Source of the DNA: Pseudomonas frederiksbergensis
GTDB lineage: Bacteria > Pseudomonadota > Gammaproteobacteria > Pseudomonadales > Pseudomonadaceae
DNA length: 64,000 nucleotides
Direction of reading: 5' to 3'
NCBI RefSeq assembly: GCF_003732705.1
Contig: NZ_MOBR01000045.1
Location: 1-64,000, forward strand
Positions 55,240 through 63,931 of the stretch are shown here, one piece after another. The position numbers and the translations under genes were made by a program. Position 1 is the stretch's first letter; every line of letters begins with the position of its first letter. The notes beneath the pieces were generated by a model. It made no database searches, was not told the DNA's origin, and saw nothing but the letters and a program-made list of their open reading frames with translations.

Positions 55240-56424
55240 TTAGTCGTATGCAACAGGATATGCGAGGTCGGCCCACTCCTGCATCATGCTTCTACGCTGA
55301 TCTAGGTATGTGGCATGGTTATAGGTATCTCGTATCTCGTTAGCATCTCCGTGAGCTAGTTGGCGCTCAATCCAGTCTCTATTGAAGCCTCGATTATTCA
55401 GTTCGGTACTGACAAGGTGCCGAAATCCGTGGCCTGTTTGTTGGCCCTTGAACCCAAGATCCGAGAGACATTTGTTAACCGTGTTCTCGCTCATTGGACG
55501 ATCTGGGTCATTGCGCCCAGCAAAAACCAGCTCGTTGCATCCAGTAAGCCCTTGAAGAACTCTCAGAATAGAAACCGCTTGGGTTGGGAGAGGGATGGCA
55601 TGAGCGCGGCGCATTTTCATGCGTTTGGCTGGGATCGTCCATACGCCTCTATCCAAGTCAAACTCTCCCCAAGGTGCCGCTCTGAGCTCGCCCGGGCGGG
55701 CTGCAGTAAGGAGTAGTAAATGGATTGCAGACTTGGTCAAGAGGTTGGCAGCAGTGCTCTCATCCAGTTTTCTGAGTAGGTTGGGTAGTTCGGTAAAGGG
55801 AATAAAGGGGTGATGCTTGGTTGCTGGTGCATGCGCAGCCACAACGTCCAGGTCCGTGGCGGGATTATAATTTAATAACCCCTTCGCTAGCGCGTATCGA
55901 AAAATCTGGTTAAGCCACTGACGGCATTTTTTGGCGACATTCAGCGCGCCCCGTTTCTCGATTTTCGAGATTGTGGCGACGAGCTCAGTTCTTTGGATTG
56001 CATCTATAGGTTTGTTGCGGAGTGTAGGTATCAGATCTTTATCAAGATAGGCTCGCGCTTTCAGAGCAGATGCGGATGCCCATCTTCCCGCGCGGTGGGC
56101 ATGCCATTCGTTGGCTATCGACTCGAACGTATTGCTGCGCGACGTTGCATCTGCGCGCTTGTCAGTTTTCCGCTTCTCGCTGAGATCAATGCCTTTAGCA
56201 ACCATCGTTCGTGCTTCGGCGGCGCGTTCACGGGCGAGTTGAAGAGAGACAACGGGATAGACGCCGAATGAAATACGAGGCTGTTTTCCGTTGATCCTAT
56301 ACCGGAAGTGCCAATACTTGCCGCCGTCTGGCTTAATCCAAAGCGATAGCCCACCGCCATCAGGTAGTCCATACGGTTTGATCTGAGGCTTTGCGTTCTG
56401 AATTTGCAGTACGGTGAGCGGCAT
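55240..56424 (-). CDS. P4-type tyrosine integrase of the island
   Basis: A 394-residue integrase. The start at 56424 has AAGGTG upstream; longer reading to 56556 is not supported. The N-terminal arm-binding DUF4102-like domain (PDGGGLSLWIKPDGGKYWHFRYR) leads into the catalytic domain with Arg (ARPGELRA), HGFRH, LAHGD and the nucleophilic Tyr in YNHATY. It is beside attR in tRNA-Leu, and catalyses island excision and integration. The GTACTCA repeats at both ends are candidate arm sites. Confidence 0.93.
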   Translation of the reverse strand: MPLTVLQIQNAKPQIKPYGLPDGGGLSLWIKPDGGKYWHFRYRINGKQPRISFGVYPVVSLQLARERAAEARTMVAKGIDLSEKRKTDKRADATSRSNTFESIANEWHAHRAGRWASASALKARAYLDKDLIPTLRNKPIDAIQRTELVATISKIEKRGALNVAKKCRQWLNQIFRYALAKGLLNYNPATDLDVVAAHAPATKHHPFIPFTELPNLLRKLDESTAANLLTKSAIHLLLLTAARPGELRAAPWGEFDLDRGVWTIPAKRMKMRRAHAIPLPTQAVSILRVLQGLTGCNELVFAGRNDPDRPMSENTVNKCLSDLGFKGQQTGHGFRHLVSTELNNRGFNRDWIERQLAHGDANEIRDTYNHATYLDQRRSMMQEWADLAYPVAYD

Positions 56425-56467
56425 TTGAGTACACCTTCGGTGGCCTAACTCGGGGTCACCTACAAAT

Positions 56468-56474
56468 GTACTCA
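56468..56474. repeat. GTACTCA repeat near attR
   Basis: GTACTCA at 56468-56474 and its inverse TGAGTAC at 56426-56432. These match the pair just inside attL and may be integrase arm-binding sites. Confidence 0.35.
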
Positions 56475-56515
56475 CTAGCTTTAGGATTGCAATGGCCGTG
56501 TTCGGACGTGGAAAA

Positions 56516-56546
56516 GCAAAAGGCCCGCTAGCAGCGGGCCTTTTGC
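56516..56546 (-). terminator. Island-borne terminator downstream of tRNA-Leu
   Basis: A perfect 14-bp inverted repeat: GCAAAAGGCCCGCT (56516-56529) and AGCGGGCCTTTTGC (56533-56546). It lies inside the island, so leftward tRNA transcription from 56672 would stop here before the integrase. It seems to replace the native terminator displaced by the insertion. Confidence 0.75.
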
Positions 56547-56586
56547 TTGGTACCAAAGGTCACGTAGGATCGCCTTGGATTTCTAG

Positions 56587-56601
56587 ATGGTGCCCCGAGG
56601 G
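56587..56601. repeat. attR (15-bp direct repeat)
   Basis: ATGGTGCCCCGAGGG, overlapping the 3' end of tRNA-Leu and identical to attL at 26874-26888. Confidence 0.85.
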
Positions 56602-56672
56602 AGACTCGAACTCCCACTCCTTTCGAAAACGGATTTTGAATCCGCCGCGTCTACCAATTCCGCCATCAGGGC
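56588..56672 (-). tRNA. tRNA-Leu (anticodon CAA)
   Basis: An 85-base class II tRNA read on the minus strand, starting GCCCTGATGG and ending GGGGCACCA (CCA encoded). The anticodon loop TTCAAAA gives anticodon CAA (reads UUG). The acceptor stem pairs with one G-T. The island's attR lies in its 3' end, so the tRNA is intact after integration. Confidence 0.93.
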
Positions 56673-56779
56673 TCAATGGCGGCGAAGTATAGAGATGAGA
56701 TTACCGTCGGTCAATCAGGTACATAGAGAATTTTCACTATTTCGGCTAGACTTCCGGCCCCTGCTAGACGAACCCCATC

Positions 56780-57844
56780 ATGCGCGTTGCTGACTTTACT
56801 TTCGAACTCCCTGATTCGCTGATTGCTCGCCACCCTTTGGCCGAGCGTCGCGGTAGTCGCCTGTTGACCCTGGATGGGGTCAGCGGCGCCCTGGCACACC
56901 GTCAATTCACTGATTTGCTCGAGCATTTGCGCCCGGGCGATTTGATGGTGTTCAACAATACTCGGGTGATTCCGGCGCGGCTGTTTGGCCAGAAGGCTTC
57001 CGGCGGCAAGCTGGAAATTCTGGTGGAGCGGGTGCTCGACAGTCATCGCGTGCTGGCCCATGTGCGTTCCAGCAAGTCGCCCAAGCCCGGTTCGAAGATC
57101 CTGATCGACGGCGGCGGCGAGGCAGAAATGCTGGCGCGGCACGATACGTTGTTCGAGCTGGGCTTCGCCGAAGAGGTGTTGCCGCTGCTGGATCGCGTCG
57201 GGCACATGCCGTTGCCTCCCTATATAGATCGCCCGGACGAAGGTTCGGACCGCGAGCGTTATCAGACCGTGTACGCCGAGCGCCTGGGCGCGGTGGCGGC
57301 GCCGACGGCGGGGCTGCATTTCGATCAGCCGCTGATGGAGGCCATTGCGGCCAAGGGCGTCGAGACCGCGTTCGTGACCTTGCACGTCGGTGCGGGCACG
57401 TTCCAGCCGGTGCGGGTCGAGAAGCTTGAAGATCACCACATGCACAGCGAATGGCTGGAAGTCGGCCAGGACGTGGTGGATGCAGTCGCCGCTTGCCGTG
57501 CGCGGGGCGGTCGGGTGGTGGCGGTGGGGACCACCAGCGTGCGTTCCCTGGAAAGCGCCGCCCGCGATGGCGTGCTCAAGCCGTTCAGTGGCGACACCGA
57601 CATCTTTATCTTTCCGGGCCGGCCGTTTCATGTGGTCGATGCCTTGGTCACTAACTTCCATTTGCCCGAATCCACGCTGTTGATGCTGGTTTCGGCGTTC
57701 GCCGGTTATCCCGAAACCATGGCTGCCTATAAAGCAGCGGTGGAGCATGGTTACCGCTTTTTCAGCTACGGTGATGCGATGTTCATCACGCGTAATCCTG
57801 CGCCGACTGCCCCTAAAGAATCGGGCCCTGAGGACACTGTATGA
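56780..57844 (+). CDS. queA: S-adenosylmethionine:tRNA ribosyltransferase-isomerase QueA
   Basis: A 354-residue QueA. It transfers the ribosyl part of SAM to preQ1 in tRNA to make epoxyqueuosine. The family core is complete: DFTFELPDSLIARHP, the MVFNNTRVIPARL segment, the PTAGLHFDQPL motif and the LVTNFHLPESTLLMLVSAFAG C-terminus. The stop overlaps tgt (ATGA), the standard queA-tgt operon. Confidence 0.96.
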   Translation: MRVADFTFELPDSLIARHPLAERRGSRLLTLDGVSGALAHRQFTDLLEHLRPGDLMVFNNTRVIPARLFGQKASGGKLEILVERVLDSHRVLAHVRSSKSPKPGSKILIDGGGEAEMLARHDTLFELGFAEEVLPLLDRVGHMPLPPYIDRPDEGSDRERYQTVYAERLGAVAAPTAGLHFDQPLMEAIAAKGVETAFVTLHVGAGTFQPVRVEKLEDHHMHSEWLEVGQDVVDAVAACRARGGRVVAVGTTSVRSLESAARDGVLKPFSGDTDIFIFPGRPFHVVDALVTNFHLPESTLLMLVSAFAGYPETMAAYKAAVEHGYRFFSYGDAMFITRNPAPTAPKESGPEDTV

Positions 57845-58965
57845 GTCGTATGTCGTTTGAACTGCTGGCCACTGACGGCAAGGCTCGTCGCGGTCGTCTG
57901 ACCTTCCCGCGCGGTACCGTCGAGACCCCGGCCTTCATGCCGGTGGGCACGTACGGCACGGTCAAGGGCATGTTGCCGCGGGATATCACCGCCACCGGCG
58001 CGGAAATCATTCTGGGCAACACCTTTCACTTGTGGCTGCGTCCGGGCACCGAAGTGATCAAGAAGCACGGCGACCTGCACGATTTCATGCAGTGGAAAGG
58101 CCCGATTCTTACAGACTCCGGCGGTTTTCAGGTGTTCAGCCTCGGCGCGATGCGCAAGATCAAGGAGGAGGGCGTGACCTTCGCCTCCCCGGTTGACGGC
58201 GCGAAAGTGTTCATGGGCCCGGAAGAGTCGATGCAGGTCCAGCGTGACCTGGGCTCCGACATCGTGATGATTTTCGACGAATGCACCCCGTACCCGGCCG
58301 ATGAAGACGTCGCTCGTGTGTCCATGGAGCTGTCGTTGCGTTGGGCCCAGCGTTCGAAAAACGCCCATGGCGATAACACGGCGGCGCTGTTCGGCATCGT
58401 TCAGGGCGGCATGCACCAGGATTTGCGCATGCGCTCCCTGGAAGGCCTCGACAAGATCGGCTTCGATGGCCTGGCCATTGGCGGTCTGTCGGTGGGCGAG
58501 CCCAAGCACGAGATGATCAAGGTGCTGGATTACCTGCCGGGCCTGATGCCGGCTGACAAACCTCGTTACCTTATGGGCGTTGGCAAACCGGAAGATCTGG
58601 TTGAGGGTGTGCGCCGCGGTGTGGACATGTTCGATTGCGTGATGCCAACCCGTAATGCCCGCAATGGGCATCTGTTCATTGATACAGGCGTGCTGAAGAT
58701 CCGTAACGCGTTCCATCGCCATGATGATTCGCCACTGGATCCGACCTGCGATTGCTACACCTGCCAGAACTTCTCCCGTGCTTATCTGCACCATCTGGAC
58801 AAGTGCGGCGAAATGCTGGGTAGCATGTTGAATACCATCCACAATTTGCGCCATTACCAGGTGCTTATGGCTGGTTTGCGCGAGGCTATTCAACAGGGTA
58901 CATTGGCCGCCTTTGTCGATGCCTTCTACGCCAAACGCGGGCTACCTGTTCCGCCTTTGGACTGA
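57841..58965 (+). CDS. tgt: tRNA-guanine transglycosylase Tgt
   Basis: A 374-residue enzyme that replaces G34 with preQ1 in GUN-anticodon tRNAs. Catalytic Asp region TDSGGFQVFSLG and nucleophile Asp in LAIGGLSVGE/GVGKPEDL block, and Zn ligands CDCYTCQNFSRAYLHH, are intact. It is translationally coupled to queA and followed by yajC. Confidence 0.97.
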   Translation: MSRMSFELLATDGKARRGRLTFPRGTVETPAFMPVGTYGTVKGMLPRDITATGAEIILGNTFHLWLRPGTEVIKKHGDLHDFMQWKGPILTDSGGFQVFSLGAMRKIKEEGVTFASPVDGAKVFMGPEESMQVQRDLGSDIVMIFDECTPYPADEDVARVSMELSLRWAQRSKNAHGDNTAALFGIVQGGMHQDLRMRSLEGLDKIGFDGLAIGGLSVGEPKHEMIKVLDYLPGLMPADKPRYLMGVGKPEDLVEGVRRGVDMFDCVMPTRNARNGHLFIDTGVLKIRNAFHRHDDSPLDPTCDCYTCQNFSRAYLHHLDKCGEMLGSMLNTIHNLRHYQVLMAGLREAIQQGTLAAFVDAFYAKRGLPVPPLD

Positions 58966-59008
58966 GTTTTCTGACCCCAAGATTCAACATTTGCAACTGG
59001 AGTGCTAA

Positions 59009-59347
59009 ATGAGCTTTTTTATCTCTAATGCCATGGCCGACGCTGCTGCACCGGCAGCTGCAGGCCCAATGGGCGGCGGCTTCGAGTGGATTTTCCTGGT
59101 CGGTTTCCTGGTCATCTTCTACCTGATGATCTGGCGTCCACAGGCCAAGCGCGCCAAAGAACAGAAGAACCTGCTCGGCAGCCTGCAAAAAGGCGACGAA
59201 GTTGTGACCACCGGTGGTATCGCCGGCAAGATCACTAAAGTGGCAGATGATTTCGTGGTTCTGGAAGTTTCCGACACCGTGGAAATGAAGTTCCAGAAAG
59301 GCGCCATCGCCGCCACGCTGCCAAAAGGCACGCTAAAAGCGATCTAA
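59009..59347 (+). CDS. yajC: Preprotein translocase accessory subunit YajC
   Basis: A 112-residue protein with a single transmembrane helix (WIFLVGFLVIFYLMIW) and the conserved PQAKRAKEQKNLL and GDEVVTTGGIAGKI segments. It associates with SecDF in the inner membrane. Ribosome-binding site CTGGAG upstream. Confidence 0.96.
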   Translation: MSFFISNAMADAAAPAAAGPMGGGFEWIFLVGFLVIFYLMIWRPQAKRAKEQKNLLGSLQKGDEVVTTGGIAGKITKVADDFVVLEVSDTVEMKFQKGAIAATLPKGTLKAI

Positions 59348-59370
59348 GTTTCAACTTCTACTCAATCGAC

Positions 59371-59389
59371 GGGGCGCGCAAGGCGCCCC
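59371..59389 (+). promoter_or_regulatory. GC-rich hairpin between yajC and secD
   Basis: GGGGCGC-GCAAG-GCGCCCC with no T-run. It may modulate or attenuate secD expression or mark an RNA-processing site. Confidence 0.4.
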
Positions 59390-59410
59390 GCGTCATAAGC
59401 GGGCGGCGTG

Positions 59411-61279
59411 ATGCTGAACAAATACCCTCTGTGGAAATACATTCTGATCCTGGCGGTGCTGGCGGTCGGTCTGATTTATTCCGCTCCCAATCTTTACCCT
59501 GATGACCCGGCCATTCAGGTCAGCGGTGCAAGCACTGCGCTGTTGGTCAATCAGGCTGATCTGGACCGTGTGAGCACTGCGCTCAAGGAATCCGGGATCA
59601 ACGTCAAGGCAGCCACGCTGTCGGCCAACGGCAAGGGCGGCCTGATTCGCCTGACCAAGGCTGAAGACCAGTTGCCGGCCAAAGACGTCGTGCGCAAGGC
59701 ATTGGGTGATGACTACGTCGTTGCACTGAACCTGGCACAAACCACCCCGCAATGGCTGCGCAGCCTCGGCGCGCATCCGATGAAGCTGGGTCTGGACTTG
59801 TCCGGTGGTGTGCACTTCCTGCTGGAAGTGGACATGGACAAAGCCCTCGACGCACGCCTGAAAGTCTACGAAGGCGACGTCAAGAGCCTGTTGCGTAAAG
59901 AGAAACTGCGCTATCGCAGCCTGCCACAACTGGGCGGCGCCATTCAGCTGGGCTTCACTGATGAAGCAACCCGCGAACAAGCCCGCGCGCTGGTCCGCAA
60001 GAACTTCAACGATTTCGACATTGTTCCGGCCGACCTGAATGGTCAACCGGTGCTGCGTCTGGCGATGACCCCGGCCAAGCTGGCGGAAATCCGTGAATAC
60101 TCCATCAAGCAGAACTTGACCACGGTACGTAACCGCGTCAACGAGCTGGGTGTTGCTGAGCCGATCGTCCAGCGTCAGGGCGCCAACCGCATCGTTGTTG
60201 AGCTGCCAGGCGTGCAAGACACCGCAGAAGCCAAGCGTATCCTCGGCAAGACGGCCAACCTCGAGTTCCGTCTGGCGGCTGAGCCAGGTGCTTCGAAAGC
60301 CACTTCCGAATCGTTCGAGTTCCGTGAAGGCAAGCGTCCGCCGGCACAGATCGAGCGTGGCCTGATCATCACCGGTGACCAGGTAACCGACGCCAAGGCT
60401 GGCTTCGGCGAGCACGGCACGCCAGAAGTGAACATCCGTCTGGATGGCCACGGTGGCGAGCTGATGAGCCGCGCAACGCGCAGCAACGTCGGTCGCAGCA
60501 TGGCGGTGATCTTTATCGAGCAACGTCCTGTCACCACTTACACCAAGCAAGTGGTTGATGGCGTCGAGAAAGACGTCGCGGTGCAAACGTTCAAAGAAGA
60601 GAAGAAGATCATCAGCCTGGCGACCATCCAGTCGCCGCTGGGTGCTCAGTTCCGTATCACGGGCCTGAACGGTCAGGGCGAGTCGTCCGAACTGGCGCTG
60701 TTGCTGCGTGCCGGTGGTCTGGCTGCACCAATGTACTTCGCTGAAGAGCGCACCATTGGCCCGAGCCTGGGTGCGGACAACATCACCAAAGGTATCGATG
60801 CATCGCTGTGGGGCATGCTGTTTGTCTCGCTGTTCATCATCGCCATCTACCGTTTCTTCGGCATCATCGCCACCGTCGCGCTGGGCGTGAACATGGTGCT
60901 GCTGTTGGCCCTGATGTCGCTGCTGGGTGCAACGCTGACCCTGCCGGGTATCGCCGGTATCGTGCTGACCATGGGTATGGCGGTCGACGCCAACGTACTG
61001 ATCTTCTCGCGGATTCGTGAAGAGATCGCGGCGGGCATGACGGTGCAACGGGCAATCAACGAAGGCTTCGGCCGGGCATTCACCGCGATTCTCGACGCCA
61101 ACCTGACAACATTGCTGGTCGGCGGGATTCTGTTTGCGATGGGCACCGGTCCCGTCAAAGGCTTCGCAGTGACCATGTCCCTCGGGATCTTTACCTCGAT
61201 GTTCACGGCCATCATGGTGACCCGCGCGATGGTCAACCTGATCTTCGGCGGTCGGGACTTCAAGAAGTTGTGGATTTAA
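59411..61279 (+). CDS. secD: Protein translocase subunit SecD
   Basis: A 622-residue SecD (a GTG reading three bases upstream is possible). Residues include the first transmembrane helix (YILILAVLAVGLIYSAPN), the periplasmic P1 domain with LGLDLSGGVHFLLEVD, and the C-terminal bundle with GMAVDANVLIFSRIREE. It uses the proton motive force to pull preproteins across the inner membrane with SecF. Confidence 0.97.
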   Translation: MLNKYPLWKYILILAVLAVGLIYSAPNLYPDDPAIQVSGASTALLVNQADLDRVSTALKESGINVKAATLSANGKGGLIRLTKAEDQLPAKDVVRKALGDDYVVALNLAQTTPQWLRSLGAHPMKLGLDLSGGVHFLLEVDMDKALDARLKVYEGDVKSLLRKEKLRYRSLPQLGGAIQLGFTDEATREQARALVRKNFNDFDIVPADLNGQPVLRLAMTPAKLAEIREYSIKQNLTTVRNRVNELGVAEPIVQRQGANRIVVELPGVQDTAEAKRILGKTANLEFRLAAEPGASKATSESFEFREGKRPPAQIERGLIITGDQVTDAKAGFGEHGTPEVNIRLDGHGGELMSRATRSNVGRSMAVIFIEQRPVTTYTKQVVDGVEKDVAVQTFKEEKKIISLATIQSPLGAQFRITGLNGQGESSELALLLRAGGLAAPMYFAEERTIGPSLGADNITKGIDASLWGMLFVSLFIIAIYRFFGIIATVALGVNMVLLLALMSLLGATLTLPGIAGIVLTMGMAVDANVLIFSRIREEIAAGMTVQRAINEGFGRAFTAILDANLTTLLVGGILFAMGTGPVKGFAVTMSLGIFTSMFTAIMVTRAMVNLIFGGRDFKKLWI

Positions 61280-61288
61280 GGGGCTGCC

Positions 61289-62203
61289 ATGTTACGTACA
61301 ATCAACTTCATGGGCGTTCGCAACTTTGCGTTCGGCGTCACATTGTTCCTCAGTGCGCTGGCCATTTTCAGCGTCTTCCACAAGGGCATGAACTGGGGCC
61401 TGGACTTCACCGGCGGTACGCTCATTGAGCTGACCTACGAGCGTCCGGCCGATGTGTCCAAGGTGCGTACCCAACTCACTGAGTCGGGTTACCACGAAGC
61501 CATCGTGCAGAGTTTTGGCGCGACGACTGATCTGCTGGTGCGTATGCCTGGCGAAGACCCGCAACTGGGTCATCAGGTCGCTGAAGCGCTGCTGAAGGTT
61601 GGCGGCGATAACCCGGCGACGGTCAAGCGCGTCGAGTTCGTCGGCCCGCAGGTGGGTGAAGAGCTGCGCGACCAGGGCGGCCTCGGCATGCTGATGGCGC
61701 TGGGCGGCATCCTGATCTACCTGGCTTTCCGCTTTCAGTGGAAGTTTGCGGTCGGCGCCATCGTTTCGCTGATTCACGACGTGATCGTGACCATCGGTAT
61801 CCTGTCGTTCTTCCAGATCACCTTCGATTTGACGGTACTGGCGGCGGTGCTGGCGATCATCGGTTACTCGCTCAACGACACCATCGTGGTATTCGACCGG
61901 GTTCGTGAGAACTTCCGGGTGCTGCGCAAGGCGACCTTGATCGAGAACATCAACATCTCGACCACGCAAACCTTGCTGCGGACCATGGCGACGTCGATCT
62001 CCACCTTGCTGGCGATTGCGGCGCTGCTGTTCTTCGGTGGCGACAACCTGTTCGGCTTCTCCATCGCCCTGTTCATCGGTGTTCTGGCGGGTACTTATTC
62101 GTCGATCTACATCGCGAACGTGGTGCTGATCTGGCTGAACCTGAGCAGCGAGGATCTGATTCCTCCTGCGGCTTCCGAGAAGGAAGTCGACGACCGTCCA
62201 TAA
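61289..62203 (+). CDS. secF: Protein translocase subunit SecF
   Basis: A 304-residue SecF: GLDFTGGTLIELTYE domain in the periplasmic loop, and C-terminal transmembrane bundle with GYSLNDTIVVFDRVREN. Nine bases follow secD, so they are co-translated. It ends before a strong terminator. Confidence 0.97.
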   Translation: MLRTINFMGVRNFAFGVTLFLSALAIFSVFHKGMNWGLDFTGGTLIELTYERPADVSKVRTQLTESGYHEAIVQSFGATTDLLVRMPGEDPQLGHQVAEALLKVGGDNPATVKRVEFVGPQVGEELRDQGGLGMLMALGGILIYLAFRFQWKFAVGAIVSLIHDVIVTIGILSFFQITFDLTVLAAVLAIIGYSLNDTIVVFDRVRENFRVLRKATLIENINISTTQTLLRTMATSISTLLAIAALLFFGGDNLFGFSIALFIGVLAGTYSSIYIANVVLIWLNLSSEDLIPPAASEKEVDDRP

Positions 62204-62228
62204 CGGCCATCGCTTCCAGCTGTCTGCC

Positions 62229-62262
62229 AAAAAAGGCGCGAGTTGAACTCGCGCCTTTTTTT
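62229..62262 (+). terminator. Terminator after secF
   Basis: Stem GGCGCGAG/CTCGCGCC with flanking A-run and seven Ts; bidirectional sequence but on the right strand for the secF transcript. Confidence 0.85.
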
Positions 62263-62322
62263 GTGCTCCAAGGCTGGGAGAAGCGCGGGCTTTGACCCGC
62301 ATGTGATGGTCAGGAGGTTCAT

Positions 62323-62871
62323 GTGAACAAGTCGTTGCTGGTTGGTGCGGTACTGGGTGCTGTCGGTGTGACTGCCGGGGGCGCTGTTGCCACCTACAGC
62401 CTGGTTAAAAGCGGCCCTGAGTATGCGCAAGTATTGGCCGTTGAACCGGTTAAGACACAGATCAAGACTCCACGTGAAGTATGCAAGGACGTTGCAGTAA
62501 CCCGGCAGGCGCCGGTCAAGGATCAACACCAGATCCTCGGTACGGTCCTTGGTGCGGTAGGCGGTGGTTTGCTCGGCAATCAGATTGGCGGCGGTAATGG
62601 CAAGAAACTTGCCACCGTGGCGGGTGCTGTTGGCGGTGGTTACGCCGGGAACAAGGTCCAGGAAGGTATGCAGAATCGCGATACCTACACCACGACCCAG
62701 ACTCGCTGTAATACCGTGAATGACATCAGCGATAAAGTTGTCGGCTACGACGTCCGTTACTCGCTGGACGGCAAGGAAGGTAAGGTGCGGATGGATCGCG
62801 ATCCGGGCAACCAGATTCCGGTCGATAAAGAAGGCAAGCTGGTTCTGTCGCAGAACCAACCGGCTCAGTGA
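62323..62871 (+). CDS. Glycine-zipper 2TM-domain exported protein
   Basis: A 182-residue protein with an N-terminal hydrophobic segment (VGAVLGAVGVTAGGAVATYS), then a glycine-zipper (ILGTVLGAVGGGLLGNQIGGGNGK) and a C-terminal domain ending with DPGNQIPVDKEG. Starts with GTG. It resembles the Pcp/YcfJ-like outer-membrane glycine-zipper proteins that follow secDF in Pseudomonas. Confidence 0.85.
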   Translation: MNKSLLVGAVLGAVGVTAGGAVATYSLVKSGPEYAQVLAVEPVKTQIKTPREVCKDVAVTRQAPVKDQHQILGTVLGAVGGGLLGNQIGGGNGKKLATVAGAVGGGYAGNKVQEGMQNRDTYTTTQTRCNTVNDISDKVVGYDVRYSLDGKEGKVRMDRDPGNQIPVDKEGKLVLSQNQPAQ

Positions 62872-62890
62872 TGAGCTGATTGCTGTATTC

Positions 62891-62922
62891 AAAAAGAAGC
62901 ACCTGAAAGGGTGCTTTTTTTG
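62891..62922 (+). terminator. Terminator after the glycine-zipper gene
   Basis: Stem AAGCACC/GGTGCTT (62897-62903 with 62910-62916) followed by Ts. Confidence 0.8.
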
Positions 62923-62953
62923 TGCCCGCTATTTATCAGCCACCGATAACTCT

Positions 62954-63044
62954 GTAGGAGCAAAGCTTGCTCGCGATAGCGGTCTCACATCCACAAAAAA
63001 TGTCGGCAGTTACGACGCCATCGCGAGCAAGCTTTGCTCCTACA
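62954..63044. repeat. Inverted pair of REP elements
   Basis: REP cores (GGAGCAAAGCTTGCTCGCGA near 62957 and its inverse near 63023) face each other between the glycine-zipper gene and suhB. Confidence 0.88.
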
Positions 63045-63067
63045 GCTGGCGCATGCGAATTCCAGGC

Positions 63068-63103
63068 ATAAAAAAAGCACCTCGAAAGGTGCTTTTTTTT
63101 GTG
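63068..63103. terminator. Bidirectional terminator before suhB end
   Basis: Stem AAGCACCT/AGGTGCTT with A and T runs either side; it serves the suhB transcript (leftward), ending 10 bases after its stop. Confidence 0.82.
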
Positions 63104-63112
63104 GGCGTTCGC

Positions 63113-63931
63113 TTAGCGTTTCAGCGAAGCCGGCAGGTGCGGCTGGATCGCCGTCAGAACTGCCTTGAAGCATTTGGTGTTACCAGCAACGACGTGGCCT
63201 TTTTCAAGGAAGTCATGACCACCGGTGAAGTCACTCACCAAACCGCCGGCTTCCTGGATCAGCAGGGCGCCTGCAGCCATGTCCCACTCGGACAGGCCCG
63301 ACTCCCAGAACGCGTCGAAACGACCGGCAGCCACGTAGGCCAGGTCCAGGCTGGCCGAGCCGGCGCGGCGGATGCCGGCAGTCTGGCCAACCAGGGCGCG
63401 GAACATACCCAGGTAGTTGTCGAGGTTGTCCATCTGGTCGTCACGGAACGGGAAACCGGTGCCGAGCAGGGCGCCGTCCAGGCTGGTGCGACCGCTGACG
63501 CGCAGGCGACGACCGTTCAGTTGAGCGCCGCGACCACGGCTGGCGGTGAATTCTTCCTGGCGAACCGGGTCCAGAACTACAGCGTGTTCCAGGCGACCGC
63601 GGTATTTGCAGGCGATGCTGACAGCGAAGTGAGGAATGCCGCGCAGGAAGTTGGTGGTGCCGTCCAGTGGATCGATGATCCACAAGTACTCTTCACCTTC
63701 GATGCCGTTGCCGGCGTGCATGCCGGTTTCTTCACCGAGGATCGAGTGGTTCGGGTAAGCCTTGCGCAGCGCGTCGATGATTTTTTGCTCAGCGGCGCGA
63801 TCCACCTCGGATACGTAATCCTTGGCGTCTTTTTCGTCGACCTTGATGGTATCCAGGCGCTCGATGGAGCGGAAGATCAATTCACTGGCGCTGCGGGCGG
63901 CGCGCAGCGCGATATTCAGCATGGGCTGCAT
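63113..63931 (-). CDS. suhB: Inositol-1-monophosphatase SuhB
   Basis: A 272-residue member of the lithium-sensitive phosphatase family. Metal ligands appear as GEETG (Glu), WIIDPLDGTTNFL (Asp-Ala-x-Asp type) and WDMAAGALLIQEAGG. It hydrolyses inositol and glycerol monophosphates; in E. coli SuhB also acts in rRNA transcription antitermination. It is convergent with the secDF operon and complete on the left, close to the right window edge. Confidence 0.96.
   Translation of the reverse strand: MQPMLNIALRAARSASELIFRSIERLDTIKVDEKDAKDYVSEVDRAAEQKIIDALRKAYPNHSILGEETGMHAGNGIEGEEYLWIIDPLDGTTNFLRGIPHFAVSIACKYRGRLEHAVVLDPVRQEEFTASRGRGAQLNGRRLRVSGRTSLDGALLGTGFPFRDDQMDNLDNYLGMFRALVGQTAGIRRAGSASLDLAYVAAGRFDAFWESGLSEWDMAAGALLIQEAGGLVSDFTGGHDFLEKGHVVAGNTKCFKAVLTAIQPHLPASLKR

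Larger units (their letters stand above)
26874..56601. mobile_element. Integrated genomic island (P4-type) in tRNA-Leu, about 29.7 kb
   Basis: Bounded by the 15-bp direct repeat at attL and attR. The tRNA is intact on the right next to the tyrosine integrase. An AlpA-like regulator and a P4-type primase/helicase lie at the left end. Cargo includes HXS peptide-modification genes, a type VI effector module, a reverse transcriptase, an IS110 relic, a large PLD-like protein and a diguanylate cyclase. No capsid, tail or conjugation genes are seen, so it would need helper functions or be immobile. Base composition varies between cargo blocks, suggesting stepwise acquisition. Confidence 0.88.

Noticed and set aside
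26874..56601. Complete prophage
   Set aside because: No capsid, terminase, tail or lysis genes were seen in the island.
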